Below, one piece after another: positions 35,291 to 46,209 of a stretch of DNA of 64,000 nt (position 1 is the stretch's first letter; each line of letters starts with the position of its first letter). A program made the position numbers and the translations under genes. The notes beneath the pieces were generated by a model, which was not told where the DNA came from, made no database searches, and saw only the letters and a program-made list of their open reading frames with translations. The DNA comes from Cricetomys ansorgei (Eukaryota; Chordata; Mammalia; Rodentia; Nesomyidae): NCBI GenBank assembly GCA_026225945.1, contig JAMJFZ010004066.1, forward strand, positions 1,279,001 to 1,343,000. Reading direction: 5' to 3'.

Positions 35291-36435
35291 AAAAAAAAAA
35301 AAACCCTACACTTGTGACTTTCTTTCATTTTAAACTAAATTATAAAAACTAAAAATATTTCTAGTGATACAGATTGTTACAAGGAATATGAAGGTAAATA
35401 GCCTCCTCCACAATTATAAAAAAAAAAAATTTACATTTTTTTCAACTAATTGTTATCCAACATGGTTTAATGTCACCTACCAGGAAAATAAAGTAATTTC
35501 TTTAGGCATCTTCCCAAGTTCAACTGGGTCATATCCATGACTCTGGGGAGCATAGCAATTTGTTTAATTATACAGAGGTGCATTTTGCAACTAATTCATA
35601 CTGTTGGGCATGCATGAAAATAGCAGTTCCCACAATACACTCTCGACCAATTACTGACATTTTACAGCTCTACGATACTATTTTTCCCAGATCAAAATTA
35701 CCTTGGCCCTGCTCTCTGCAAAGAAGACAAAACCCTTGAGTGTCCACGGCACTGTCCTGCTGGGCTGAGACACAGGCTTACAATCGCTGTCCAGACAGCC
35801 ACTTCCGGCATGGCCACCTGATCTAAACGCCAAACCACCCGTGTTCTAAACAGAACCTCCGACAATCCGGCCTGCTTTCACAGCCGGATGAAACCACTGC
35901 GTGCAACCAGTCCTTCCAAGAATCTCAGGACGTGGGCACATATGCGGTCTTGATTGACACCCTCCAAGCTCAGTGAGGTGTTGCCTCTGTGAGATGGACT
36001 GAGCCCCCCCACACTCCCACCTCTGCGCCCCGCACCCCCTGCTGGCCATTTTACTTCTCCATTGATGGCAGCACAGCAGGGATCCTTTCCCTTTGTAATC
36101 ATTTCCTCAAGGACAGGAACAGACAACCACAGGACCTAGTGATGCCTAGCAACACACTCCTGCCCCTACTGTTCCCCCTACAACCTGTCCCCTGCATAGT
36201 AGTTCCTGGGACCGATCACAAATGACACCTTCCTTCCCTGTTCAAAACCCTGTAAAAACCACCCACCTCAATACAGAGTGTCATCTCTGTCCTCTCAGTC
36301 CTAGACTGAGCTGTAATTAACTCACACAGCTGGGCGTGCGCGCACACACACACATCTCCAGACACCTCAGGGACAGCTGTAGTCCCCGTTTATCTTACCT
36401 CTTTCCCAAGGTATCTGGCTGGCTGGCTCCCTCGT
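35291..36435. other. Unique-looking non-coding DNA
   Basis: AT-rich to about 35700, then GC-richer. Short poly(A) runs near 35290 and 35419. No gene recognised. Confidence 0.45.
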
Positions 36436-36600
36436 TCCCTTTCATCCACACCTTTGCTTAGGTCTCACAGAGGACTTCCCTGACTACTGTATGACCGCTG
36501 TATTTTCTACAGCATCCCTATGATCTGTATTTACAAGTTGCTTATTACCTCTCTCTCCAGTGAGAGAACACGGATCCCATAAGAACGATATAAAGCTGAT
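36436..36600 (+). mobile_element. L2 3' fragment
   Basis: The segment aggtctcacagaggacttcc followed by ctgactactgtatgaccgct and a 'tgcttattacctctctctcc' equivalent follows the L2 3' end. Confidence 0.55.
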
Positions 36601-36835
36601 CCTCTAAAACTGGGGGCAGCTGTTTTGTCTGGAAAGTGACGGACACTAACTATTCTACCCTTTCTCGGTTTCACACTTCCAGAGGCCACCACTACCTCTA
36701 CCCCACTCTACCTGTCCTAAGACAGCCAGCCACACACCACGCAGAAGCAAGTAAGATATGTCTGTGTACCAACACAATCTTCTCACAAAATCAGGCAACA
36801 ATCCAGGTTTGGCTCCCAGGATGCAGCTTACCAAC

Positions 36836-37222
36836 TGTCCTAGTTCACTTTCTGATGCTTTTCTGAGCAAAAGCAATTTGGGAAGGACATGATTCGTTGT
36901 ATTTCCCTTACACTCTCAACCACAGTCCACCAGGGAGGAAATCAGGGCAGGAACCTGGAGGCAGGCACCGAAGCAGAGCCATGGAGGAGTGCTGACTACT
37001 GGCTTGCTCCCCATGGCTTGCTCAGCCTGTTTTCTTATAGCACAGGGGACCACCAGCCCAGGAGTGGCTCCACCCATAGTGAGCTGGGTCCTCCCACATC
37101 AGTCATTAATCAAGAAAAGCAAAAGCCCCACAACCTACAGGCCAGTCTGAAAGAGGCATTTTTTTTTTTTTTGCAGGTGAGGTTCCCTCTTCCCAGAGGG
37201 AAGTAGCTGTGTCAAGTTGGGG
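36836..37222 (-). mobile_element. MaLR-type LTR, antisense
   Basis: The words tgtcctagttcactttctga, gcaggaacctggaggcagg and catggcttgctcagcctgtt, ending near gctgtgtcaagttg. Same group as 1257-1675. Confidence 0.75.
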
Positions 37223-37398
37223 TGTTGGGGAGGGGGGACACCAACCTCTGCTGTAGCACATGGTGAGCAGCATGCTCCAAATAAATGAAGCATCCCTCCA
37301 TGGACTCGAGAGCTGCCTGCAATGACAGCACAAAACACTGCACCCCTGCCCCCAAGCTGAGAAACGATAACATAAATCCCATAGACATCTTTAATACA

Positions 37399-37852
37399 CA
37401 CACACACACACTCACACACACACATGCACACACTCACATACACACTCACACACATACACCACACACACACTCACATACACACACACACTCACACTCACAT
37501 ACACACTCACACACATACACCACACACACACACACTCACATACACACACACACTCACATACACACTCACACTCACACACACACTCACACACATACACCAC
37601 ACACAGACTCACACACACAACACACACTCTCACACTCACACACACACATGCATGCACACACACACTCACAAACACACTCACACACATACACCACACAAAC
37701 ACTCACTCACACACACACTCACACACACAACACACACACTCTCACACACACACACACATGCACACACTCACTCACAGACACACACACACTCACACACATA
37801 TACCACACAAACACACTCACTCACATACACACACACACACACTCACACACTC
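37399..37852. repeat. CA/CTCA-rich array with higher-order structure
   Basis: About 450 bp of ACAC and CTCACACA blocks. A 12-bp motif catacaccacac (last copy catataccacac) recurs at 37453, 37514, 37591, 37685 and 37797. A longer block around 37613-37720 is repeated about 109 bp later. Frames of up to 195 codons are artefacts. Confidence 0.95.
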
Positions 37853-38830
37853 CATTTAAACTATATTTTTAAAAGGCAGCTTGAAGGATATGCAATGGAA
37901 AATCGGGATTTATTATGGAAACTGGTAGGCTCTTCATAAACAGTGCAAACTACTGCATAAAGCTGAGTTTTGTTTCCTTCGCTAAGGCCACTGGGTTGCA
38001 AACTGTCACTCTTAGTCAGCCCTGGGCAACAGCTGGTGATGTCTTCTCTTCTCTGGGGGTCCCTAGCTACACTTCATTTTCTAGTCTACAGCAGCTGTGA
38101 CCTAGGGCAGCCAGCAGTTTGAGAGGTGATACGTGCTGGCTCTTAAAGCCTTTCACAAGACTCTTATCTTTCCTCAGCCACCAGCTAAACCACTCAGGAT
38201 CCCAGTTCTGGCAGAAGGCACAATGCAAGGTGAAAAGAGGCTAGTTACTGGGGCATCCGTGCAGAAGCCCACTGGGATACCAGCTATGCCTGAGACACAG
38301 CCTCCACACACAGATTTCTCTGGCCGAGTCACTGAATGAAGTTTGTAGTTACTGAAGCTGCTGGCTCTGCCATCTGAAATGATGGCCAAGGAGACTTAAC
38401 CGTGCAGGAGGGACAGGTCTTAATGTTTCACTCTCGGTCCCCATAGATTAATGATTCTCGGAATTCACATTTACTTCTTTATTGTTATGGGCACTTCCGA
38501 TGGGCTAGCTCATATCTTCATTTAACGGAAGACAAGCGAGAAGCCTCCAATAATGACCAATAAAACCAAAAGCTTCTCAGGCACTAAACACACCCACTTA
38601 AACACAACTTGTAACTCTCACTTACTGGCAAGCTGACCTAAGCTCTTTGGCCAAAAAGAGAAAGCATTTTGAGTGTATTAAAATGCAGAGTAAGATATTT
38701 TGTCTACATTAAGTCTGACAATCATTAGACACTAAGGAGCCAAAAAAGTAAAACCATAAACTTCTGAAACAAAGTTAACAATAAACAGAGAGTGTAGCAG
38801 CTGTGTGGCTGCCCTAGCCACTTTACTACC
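37853..38830. other. Unique-looking non-coding DNA
   Basis: Nothing recognised. Confidence 0.5.
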
Positions 38831-39367
38831 TGTCCTAGCTGGCTTTCTGCTGCTGTAATAAATGCATGACTAAAGCAACTTGGGGAGGAGTAGGTTACAA
38901 GTTACAGCCCATCATTGAGGGGAGCTGAGGGAGGAACTTGAGGCAGAAATTAAAGCAGAGATCTGGCTCACTCCCAAGCTCAGTTCAACTACCTTTTTTA
39001 TACAGTTCAGGCTCTCCTGCCTAGAGAATAGCACTGCCCACAATGGGCTGGACCCTCACGTAGCAAAGAACAATCAGAAAACACAGCTGGGTGGTAGTGG
39101 TGCACACCTTTTCTCCCAGCACTCAGGAGGCAGAGGCAGGTGAATCTCTGTGAGTTAAAGGTCAGCCTAGTCTACAGAGTGAGTTCCAGGACAGCCAGAG
39201 TTACAACAGAGAAACCTTGTCTCAAAAAGCCAAAAAAAAAAAATCAGAAAACACTCCACAGGTCAGGCTCACAGGCCAATCTGATGGAGTCAATTCCTCA
39301 ACTGAGGGTCCCTCTTCCCAAGTGACTCTGGGCTGTGTAAAGTTGACAGCTGAAGCTAACTATAACA
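38831..39367 (-). mobile_element. MaLR LTR, antisense, split by B1
   Basis: The left part starts tgtcctagctggctttctgc and the right part ends aaagttgacagc...tataaca. A B1 (39085-39242) sits between them, flanked by atcagaaaacac at 39073-39084 and 39243-39254. Confidence 0.85.
39085..39242 (+). mobile_element. B1 SINE nested in MaLR LTR
   Basis: The copy reads gaggcagaggcaggtgaatc, ctgtgagttaaaggtcagcc and cagagttacaacagagaaac with an A-tail. The 12-bp target duplication is perfect. Confidence 0.95.
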
Positions 39368-40527
39368 ATGTGTGAGCCCTATACAATTCTTCTGCATTTT
39401 ATGCTCATCTCATGGTGGGGGGGGGGGGGGAGGGAAGGGCTTTTATTCTTCTGTGTATGTTTGTTTTGCTTTGAGGAGATATAGGAATTGTCAAAATTGG
39501 AAGAAGGTATTTTTTGTTTGTTTGTTTGTTTTTATTAAGCTTATGTAATGTGCAAACAGCAGAGAAGTCATGAAAATTTTAAGTACAGCCCAGGCATGTG
39601 TTTATCTTGATCACTGACAAACCTTGAAACCACTATAAACTGCGATGTCAACTTTGGAAGAAAAAAAAAAAAAAAAAGAAATGTTTTAATCATCAAAATA
39701 TTTCGAAGAATGATTCAACTGCAGGGAAGTCTTGAGAAACAATGTCGTATTGTATAATTAATACCAGATGCCTGGTGACTGGGGAATTGGGGGATTTCTG
39801 CAGTTTCTGGTTTTAAGTTAAAAATCAAGAAATTGGGGTTGGTGGTGCTATGAAGCAGGAGAGGGGGGCCAAAGCGAAGTCCTGAGGCCTCACACAAAGG
39901 CTGCAGAATTAGCATTCAAGAAAAACTCACTGGCAAAGACAAAGCGGGACACTTGACCCAGCAAAGCCAGTAAGAAACAGAGTCCGCATGCACAACAAAG
40001 TTCTGCAAACTAGCCAGAAAGCCAGGAAGTGCAACGTAACCATCCCGGATCCTTGGTGTACCTCTCTGATGAGCCTCTCTCTCCCTGCTCAGATCTGCTT
40101 CCTACTGTATCCTTTCTTAAGGCATCTCTAGCTTTACAATTATCAGACATGTGCCTTTGTCTAGTTCCCTTTTATGTTCAGAGATTTAAAAAAAAAAAAG
40201 CCTGGAAATGCCAACAGCAGTGCACAGAACCCCACATTGCTGATGTGGAGAACCCAGGGTCCCTTCTGCAGGTCCATAGTCTCATAGGAGAAAGAATTTA
40301 ATAACTGACTCGGAAGGAAACTGGAGGACAATTTCATGAGAGCTGGGCTAGGGAAAAAGAGAAAGCCAGGATTATTTGGGGGGGGGGGGGTGTTAAGTAA
40401 AGGGGTCAGAAAAACAGAAGAAAATGGTAGATAAAGAGAGACAGAAAAAGTGGCACTGAGCTCTAACTCAGAAAAGCAGGAAGTCTTAGCAGTGAGGCAA
40501 GGGTTTCTGGGTATAAAAGCCCATATC
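39368..40527. other. Non-coding DNA with homopolymer runs
   Basis: Contains G runs (39417-39430 and 40378-40390), a (GTTT)n run (about 39510-39533) and poly(A) (39660-39677). No gene or repeat family is recognised. Confidence 0.5.
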
Positions 40528-40688
40528 TCAGGGGCAGTAAGCTAGCTCCATGGGTAAAGGCACTTGCTACCAGGACCCACATGGTGAAAATAAGTCCTAT
40601 AAATTGTCTTCTGATCTACACACACACACACACATACACATTCACACAGAGACATTCAATATAATAATAAAAATATGTTTAAGTCTCT
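40528..40688 (+). mobile_element. B2/B3 SINE, internally shortened
   Basis: The segments ggggcagtaagctagctcca and aaaggcacttgctaccagga, then acccacatggtg, a CA run and an aataataaaaat tail. Confidence 0.75.
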
Positions 40689-40759
40689 TATTAAAGAGAT
40701 AGTTATTAACAGGTCTTTAAAGTGTAATAGACCACTTGGTGGTTGACACATCCATTTAC

Positions 40760-40796
40760 ATCTCTCTCTCTCTCCCTCTTTCTCTCTCTGTCTCTG
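40760..40796. repeat. (TC)n tract
   Basis: Imperfect TC/CTTT repeat next to the complement of a B1 tail. Confidence 0.85.
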
Positions 40797-40943
40797 GTTT
40801 TTTGGGGACAGGGTATTTTTGTGTAGTCCTGGCTGTCCTGGAACTCACTCTGTAGACCAGTCTGACCTAGAACTCAGAGATGTGCCTGCCTCTGCCACCT
40901 GAGTGCTGGAATTAAAGGCGTGTGCCACCAAGCCTCTGGCTCA
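40797..40943 (-). mobile_element. B1 SINE
   Basis: Antisense B1: tgtagtcctggctgtcctgg, aactcactctgtagaccagt and attaaaggcgtgtgccacca. This copy has the standard 'gtagtcctgg' form. Confidence 0.93.
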
Positions 40944-41188
40944 TTTATATTAACTCTTAAAGGAGGATGTGTGTTTGTAATCTTATATTCTTTTGGGCAA
41001 TTTAAACTATTATATATCTCCATCTAGCACCGTCCAGGGCCAAAGGTACAACTCAGATTCTGCTCTTTTGACTAAAAGTCATGTAACAATAAAACAAGAA
41101 AAAAATTTTAAAAAGTGAGAAATACAATGTGTAAAATAGTCATGATTTACCAGGAGAAAATAGTTTCTCTTAGTGGGCTGAGCATTGC

Positions 41189-41250
41189 TGTCCTCGTCGC
41201 TTTCTGTTGCTGTAATAAACAGCAAGACCACAATCAACTTGGGTCCTAGG
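41189..41250 (-). mobile_element. MaLR LTR fragment, antisense
   Basis: Only the end is left: tgtcctcgtcgctttctgtt, gctgtaataaacagcaag, then caatcaacttggg. Confidence 0.6.
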
Positions 41251-41405
41251 TCTATGACATCTCATTACGTTTATGCAGAAACTTCCCGCATCCCAAGCCC
41301 TTCCGATCCCACACACATCCAGATGAAAAATACTTAATCTAAAGAAGCTTGATCATGTCAGCTGGGTAACTACAATGGTACCTGAGACCATTGTTAAACA
41401 CTGAC

Positions 41406-41744
41406 TGCCATAGTTGAGATTTAAACACTCCGAGGTCTAGTGTTAAAAGTTCTGACCAACATCAAGACACGACAGGGAGATGGTAAGATTGAGAGGTGGG
41501 GCCTAGGGGAAAGTGTCACGGCGTCGGGGGTGTGGCATTGTGGGACCTCAGCCTCTTCTCTCTACACTTACTCTCGCCTCAAAGCAACCAGTCACTCAAA
41601 TCATGTGACACCTGGCCATAGGCCTAGAGGCAACAGAGAGCCAACTGATCACAGCCTAAAACTGTGAAACAAAATAAACCTTTTCATTTTGTAAGCTGAT
41701 TATCTCAGGCATTTGTTACAATAACAGGAAAAATGACTAGCACA
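41406..41744 (+). mobile_element. MaLR (MLT1/ORR1-like) LTR
   Basis: Has gaggtggggcctaggggaaa and gagccaactgatcacagcct and ends gctgattatctcaggcattt...gactagcaca. The flanking pentamers ctgac (41401-41405) and ctgaa (41745-41749) suggest a 5-bp target duplication. Confidence 0.75.
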
Positions 41745-41770
41745 CTGAAAAGTTAGGAAAAACATAAAAT

Positions 41771-41867
41771 CAAAAGGTATGAATATATATATATAAGTAT
41801 TATAAGTATATAATATAATATATAAGTAATATTATAATAAGTATTATATATATATTCATACCTTTTG
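41771..41867. repeat. 97-bp AT-rich inverted repeat
   Basis: The left arm caaaaggtatgaatatatat is mirrored by the right arm atatattcataccttttg. At least 22 bp pair, with a mixed AT core between them. A microsatellite of atatct and CA units follows directly (to about 41915). Confidence 0.9.
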
Positions 41868-42049
41868 AGATATATCTATATCTATATCTATATACACACA
41901 CACATACATACATACAGTGTGTGTGTACATAATAGGACAGAAGAGACTTTAGACCAATTTCAACAGCACTATTCACGAGGCTGGTGTTGGAGGGGATCCT
42001 AAGAACAGGCCCCAGGAAAAATTTCAGAAACTACAAAGTGGGGGATGGG

Positions 42050-42162
42050 CCTGGTGAAGCAGATCGATAAGCCTAGCTGCTCAAGAGATGGAGGCAAGAG
42101 GAGCCTAGGCTTCGGCTGAGCAGCCTGGACAACTCAGTGAAACTCTGTCTCAGAATAAGAAA
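42050..42162 (+). mobile_element. Old B1/PB1-like SINE
   Basis: The segments aagcctagctgctcaagaga and tggaggcaagaggagcc, then ctcagtgaaactctgtctca. Confidence 0.6.
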
Positions 42163-43599
42163 ACTTTACAAGGACCCCGAGGTGGGAGGCACACCTAGGG
42201 TGGGCAAGGCTCTAGATTGAATCGTTTGGACCACTGAGAAAACAGTAAAGGACAAAATTGCTGAGATCAGACGAAAGGCTTAGAAGCTCAACCTGGAAGA
42301 TGAGAGGGTACCACGGGATATTTGGAGCATCTAAAATTAAAATTAAAATAATTGAAAAGAGTCCCCCAGAAGAAAGGGGAAAAAATAAATAAAAGCGTTA
42401 ACTTCCAAGAATGGGCATGGGTCCAGGGAAAGCGATGGGAGAGCGACTGAAATGTGAGCACGGAAAAGTCATTCTATCCAGGGAAGCCTACCAGCCCAGG
42501 AGGATGGGCTCTGACCCAAACAGAGCTGGACCTGAGGCCAGCGCAAAGACACAACGCAGAACGAGTCCGCGCGTTCATCAAAGAAAAAGACCGAGGCGGG
42601 AGGCACGACACGGACACGGTCCTCCTTCAAGGACAACACGACCGAGGGAAACCCTCGGTCTCTTCACAGCTATAAAGCACTGACTAAGACAGTCCCTTTA
42701 CCCCCACTCCCTGCACCCCCACTCCCTTCACCATCACCGCCACCGCCAAAGTCCTTCAACAAGGCGGTCTACGTTCCGACCCCACCCCCCTCTCCAGTGA
42801 GTCCCGGTGCACACCAGCCCTCAGGCTCCAGTCTCCACCACCGACCCACGCCATGTTGTGGTACAAATTCGCCTGGCTGCAGTGCACTCCTGCCAGAGGC
42901 TCCCTTGGATACCCTGACCTTCTTGCCCCACAGCAGCCGACGTAGCCTAGGCAAGTGTAACCTATCATCTCCCTACCACTAGCACCAGGGCGTGCCGCTG
43001 CGCCCATCCCAGCCTAGAAGCACCAAACCACCAAACCACCAGGGTCAACAGGGCACTGACCTAAAAGCCATCGGAATCACACACGCTCGCCCAACTAATT
43101 AAGTCCCAGCTCTTCTACTTTCTCAGATCTCTCCTTCCAGCCTTCCCGCTCCGGGTTCATTCCCCAACAGGAAACTCTTAACTATGTCTTTTGTCCAGAA
43201 TGCTTCAACCAAAACCCGCTGTCCGCTGACGTTCAAGCCCCATCATCGACAATGGCCTGCGCTGTTCTTCTTCCCCTGTCCTGCTCTTGCTACTCCCTTG
43301 CCCTCACACCCAACCACTGCTCTCAGTTGCTCCGCTGCTTCCTGGCTTCACTTTGTACAGTTCTCCTTCGGCTGAGGCCACAAGCAAGTCCTTCTCATTC
43401 ACTTACTTTGGGACTTTTCTCATCTCAGAACAGCTCCCTAATTCTAGCCGGTGGTCCTCCTCTGACGTCTTATGGTCCTTTCAGGATACACCCCGGAACC
43501 GATGTGCACACAGTAAGCTCACTGGCAGACAACAGAGATATCTGTCCTGTTTATCACCACATTCTTACCACGCAAGGCAAACTCTAAACTCTAGAGTTT
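42163..43599. other. Non-coding DNA, partly CpG-containing
   Basis: CpG is somewhat raised at about 42540-42670 (gtccgcgcgttc, gaggcgggaggcacgac). Overlapping frames of 60-149 codons at 43184-43736 have no recognised family. No promoter structure is convincing. Confidence 0.4.
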
Positions 43600-43607
43600 G
43601 TTTAGAT

Positions 43608-43812
43608 CAGCGGTTCTCAGCCTGTGGGTTGCAACTCCTTTGGGGGTATGAAAATACATCCCGCATATCAGATATTTACATTACGATTCATAGCAGTAGC
43701 AGCAAGATCACAGTTATGAAGCAGCAACGAAAATAATTTTATGGTCAGGGGTCACCACAGCATGAGGAACTGTATTAAAGGGTCGCAGCATGAGGAAGGT
43801 TGAGGACCATTG
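43608..43812. mobile_element. URR1-like hAT element, copy C
   Basis: The ends cagcggttctcagcctg and aggttgaggaccattg are inverted repeats. The flanks gtttagat and ctttagac share tttaga, a likely decayed 8-bp duplication. Same orientation as copy B. Confidence 0.87.
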
Positions 43813-44044
43813 CTTTAGACTTTAACTGCTTTAGAGTCTAAAGTATCCTGGAGGCTGAAGAGAAGTAAATGAATACATTAGGTCATTCATGAAGCTTGAC
43901 CATCACGATACTGGTCCACAGAATCTGTTAGGATAGATTATGGAGATCTTAAAATCTCACGTCTCCTAGTTCTCAACACCAGCGAATAAAGTAGTGCTTG
44001 CTACACAGCTTTTTAAATGGAAAAGTCCCCTTGAAAAAAAACTG

Positions 44045-44275
44045 GGGGGCTGGAGAGCTGGCTCAGTGGATAAGAACATTGCTACTCTTTCAGAGGGCTC
44101 AGTTCAGTTCGCAGCACCCACGTGTGAGTTCAAAACCATCTACAACACCAGTTCCGGAGGACCTTACGCCCTCTTCTGGTCTCTGTGGGCACTGCATGCA
44201 CATGATGCACTGACATACAGGCAAAACACTCACACACATTAAATAAATAAATAAACTTTTTAAAAAAATCTGGAG
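44045..44275 (+). mobile_element. B2 SINE
   Basis: The copy reads gggctggagagctggctcag, tgccctcttctgg-type body (acgccctcttctggtctctg) and an aaataaataaataaa tail. Confidence 0.94.
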
Positions 44276-44569
44276 AGGCATATCCCACAGTACTAAGTTT
44301 GGTTAGCCTTGAAGAAACAGTGTTAGAGCAACCACAAGGGGGGAAGGGTAGAAGTTGGCCATGTTTCTATATTGACATTAAGCATTTTTCCAATGTGCAT
44401 TATTTACGTCTTACTCAAGTAAAATATCCCTGAATCCCCAGCACTAATTTGAGTCTCAGGTAAAGAGACTGATCTGAAGACGAACGTAGGGACCGTGAGA
44501 GCATGTGATTCCGAATGCCCAAAGTAAAGTTGGGAACAACATCTAACAAAAGTTAAATGCTCTGAGACC

Positions 44570-44818
44570 GGGGAATGCTCCGTTGGTGAGCACTTGCGCA
44601 CACACCTGAGGTCGTGGGCTTGGCTCTTGAGTACCCATGTGAGGAGCCGGGCATAGCTGTACATGCACCTGCAACCCCTGTGACAGGGAGCGCGAGAGGC
44701 AGAGGCGAGAGGGGTTGGTGACCATCAGCTAGCAAAGTTGAGAGTTCAAGTTTAGTGACACTGTGCCTCAAGAAAGCCAGTCAGGGATGGACAGGAGACC
44801 TGGGTGCACACATACACG
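44570..44818 (+). mobile_element. B4/B3-like composite SINE
   Basis: A tRNA-like start (gttggtgagcacttgcg) is followed by a 7SL-like middle (gagccgggcatagctgtaca, gagcgcgagaggcagagg) and a CA-rich end. The family name is uncertain. Confidence 0.5.
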
Positions 44819-44850
44819 CATGTACATGTATATGTACATGTATATGTACA
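44819..44850. repeat. (TGTACATGTATA)n palindromic repeat
   Basis: About 2.5 units of a self-complementary 12-mer. Confidence 0.85.
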
Positions 44851-46200
44851 CTGGATCCACACAGAGACTGAATTTAGACAAGTACTTAAAATAAGTTAAT
44901 TAACTTTTTTAAAACTGAGAAGGTAAGCAATTTGAAGTTTGTACAGCAATTTAGAGATCCTCCCCAGGGAAAACAAGAGCCTATATTCTTCAAAGGAAAT
45001 TTTTGGAATCAAAAAGCCAGTAGTACAGAGAACAGATGAGTCTTTTCATATTTATCACATGAAGGTTTTTTTTCTTCATCCAAGCATCCCAATAGCCACA
45101 AAACATTGCTTGTCAACAACATACAAGTCTCTATGAAAACTGTAAAGTATGTCTACACAGGCACACTGATACCATGGACCAGGTTGGGGGAGGGGGTCAA
45201 TGTTGCCATGACCACCTAGGAAAGTGGGTCCGAGCTTTATTTTCAGAATTTTTGAAATTACAGGCACCTATCAATGACAATGAGATTATAAAATTTAAGC
45301 AAACAGATCAAGCAACGCTCTAAGCAACTTCACTTGAAAAACTAACCGTGAAAACACGATGTTTACATGCAGATCTAGAACAAGACTGCCCCCCCCCACT
45401 CACTGTAAAGCAACACAAACAGGAGTCTAAGCGGTGAGTCTCCTTTACAATCCAGTGAGCTTTGAACATCTAAAACAACACAACTTTCTTAAAAATCAAC
45501 CTGAAAGATCTTTTAAATTCAGAAAACTGAGACCTACAAGACAGCTATCAGAACCCTGGGGGAAGGAAGCCCGGAGGACATGATCTTTAACTGCCTTTGG
45601 GAAAGGTCAAACCTGCTCTCACTGGTTTAACCTCTCAAGTAGATGAAAGAACCCGCTGAAAAGACCCACGGACTGCATTGTCTCGCTGCTTGAATAGGAA
45701 AGTTTGGTAAGGCATACACAAAAACAGCCCGTGTTCCAGAGAATTTGCCCTAGACCAGACGGCGAAACAAGTCAAGTATATAATACTCTGAACTCGGTTT
45801 GACGTAACTCACAGGTATTTTTAACAGTTTCAGGCAAGCCAAACTCTCAAAATGCAAAATATTCAAATGGTCAGCCTCTTCCTTTACAAAAACGTGGATT
45901 CAGAATCTTAAAAGTCAAAATGCCATGCCCCATTAGGCATTTGAATTTAAGAGCTTCCACACGAAATAAAACGGACCCTTCGGTTGGGGGCGAGGGGGGG
46001 TGGAGATCACGGCTAGAAGGCAACCACGATATTAAAAGCAACCCCTAAATGATTTTTTTTAATTCCTTATTCCACTCAACTGCAGCCAAGGTGACAAGCG
46101 CTCTTTAATCCCAGGCCTATCGCATAGTTTCTCAATAATTAAGAACTCTGATCTCCACTGCAGAGAGGCCAAACCAAGAGGAAACACCAGCATTTGCTGA
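44851..46200. other. Unique-looking DNA downstream of the gene start
   Basis: No repeats recognised over about 1.35 kb next to the CpG island, unlike the rest of the window. No exon can be defended. Confidence 0.5.
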
Positions 46201-46209
46201 GAAGTACCA

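Noticed and set aside
37285..37939. Thr/His-rich frames of up to 195 codons
   Set aside because: They are translations of the CA/CTCA array.
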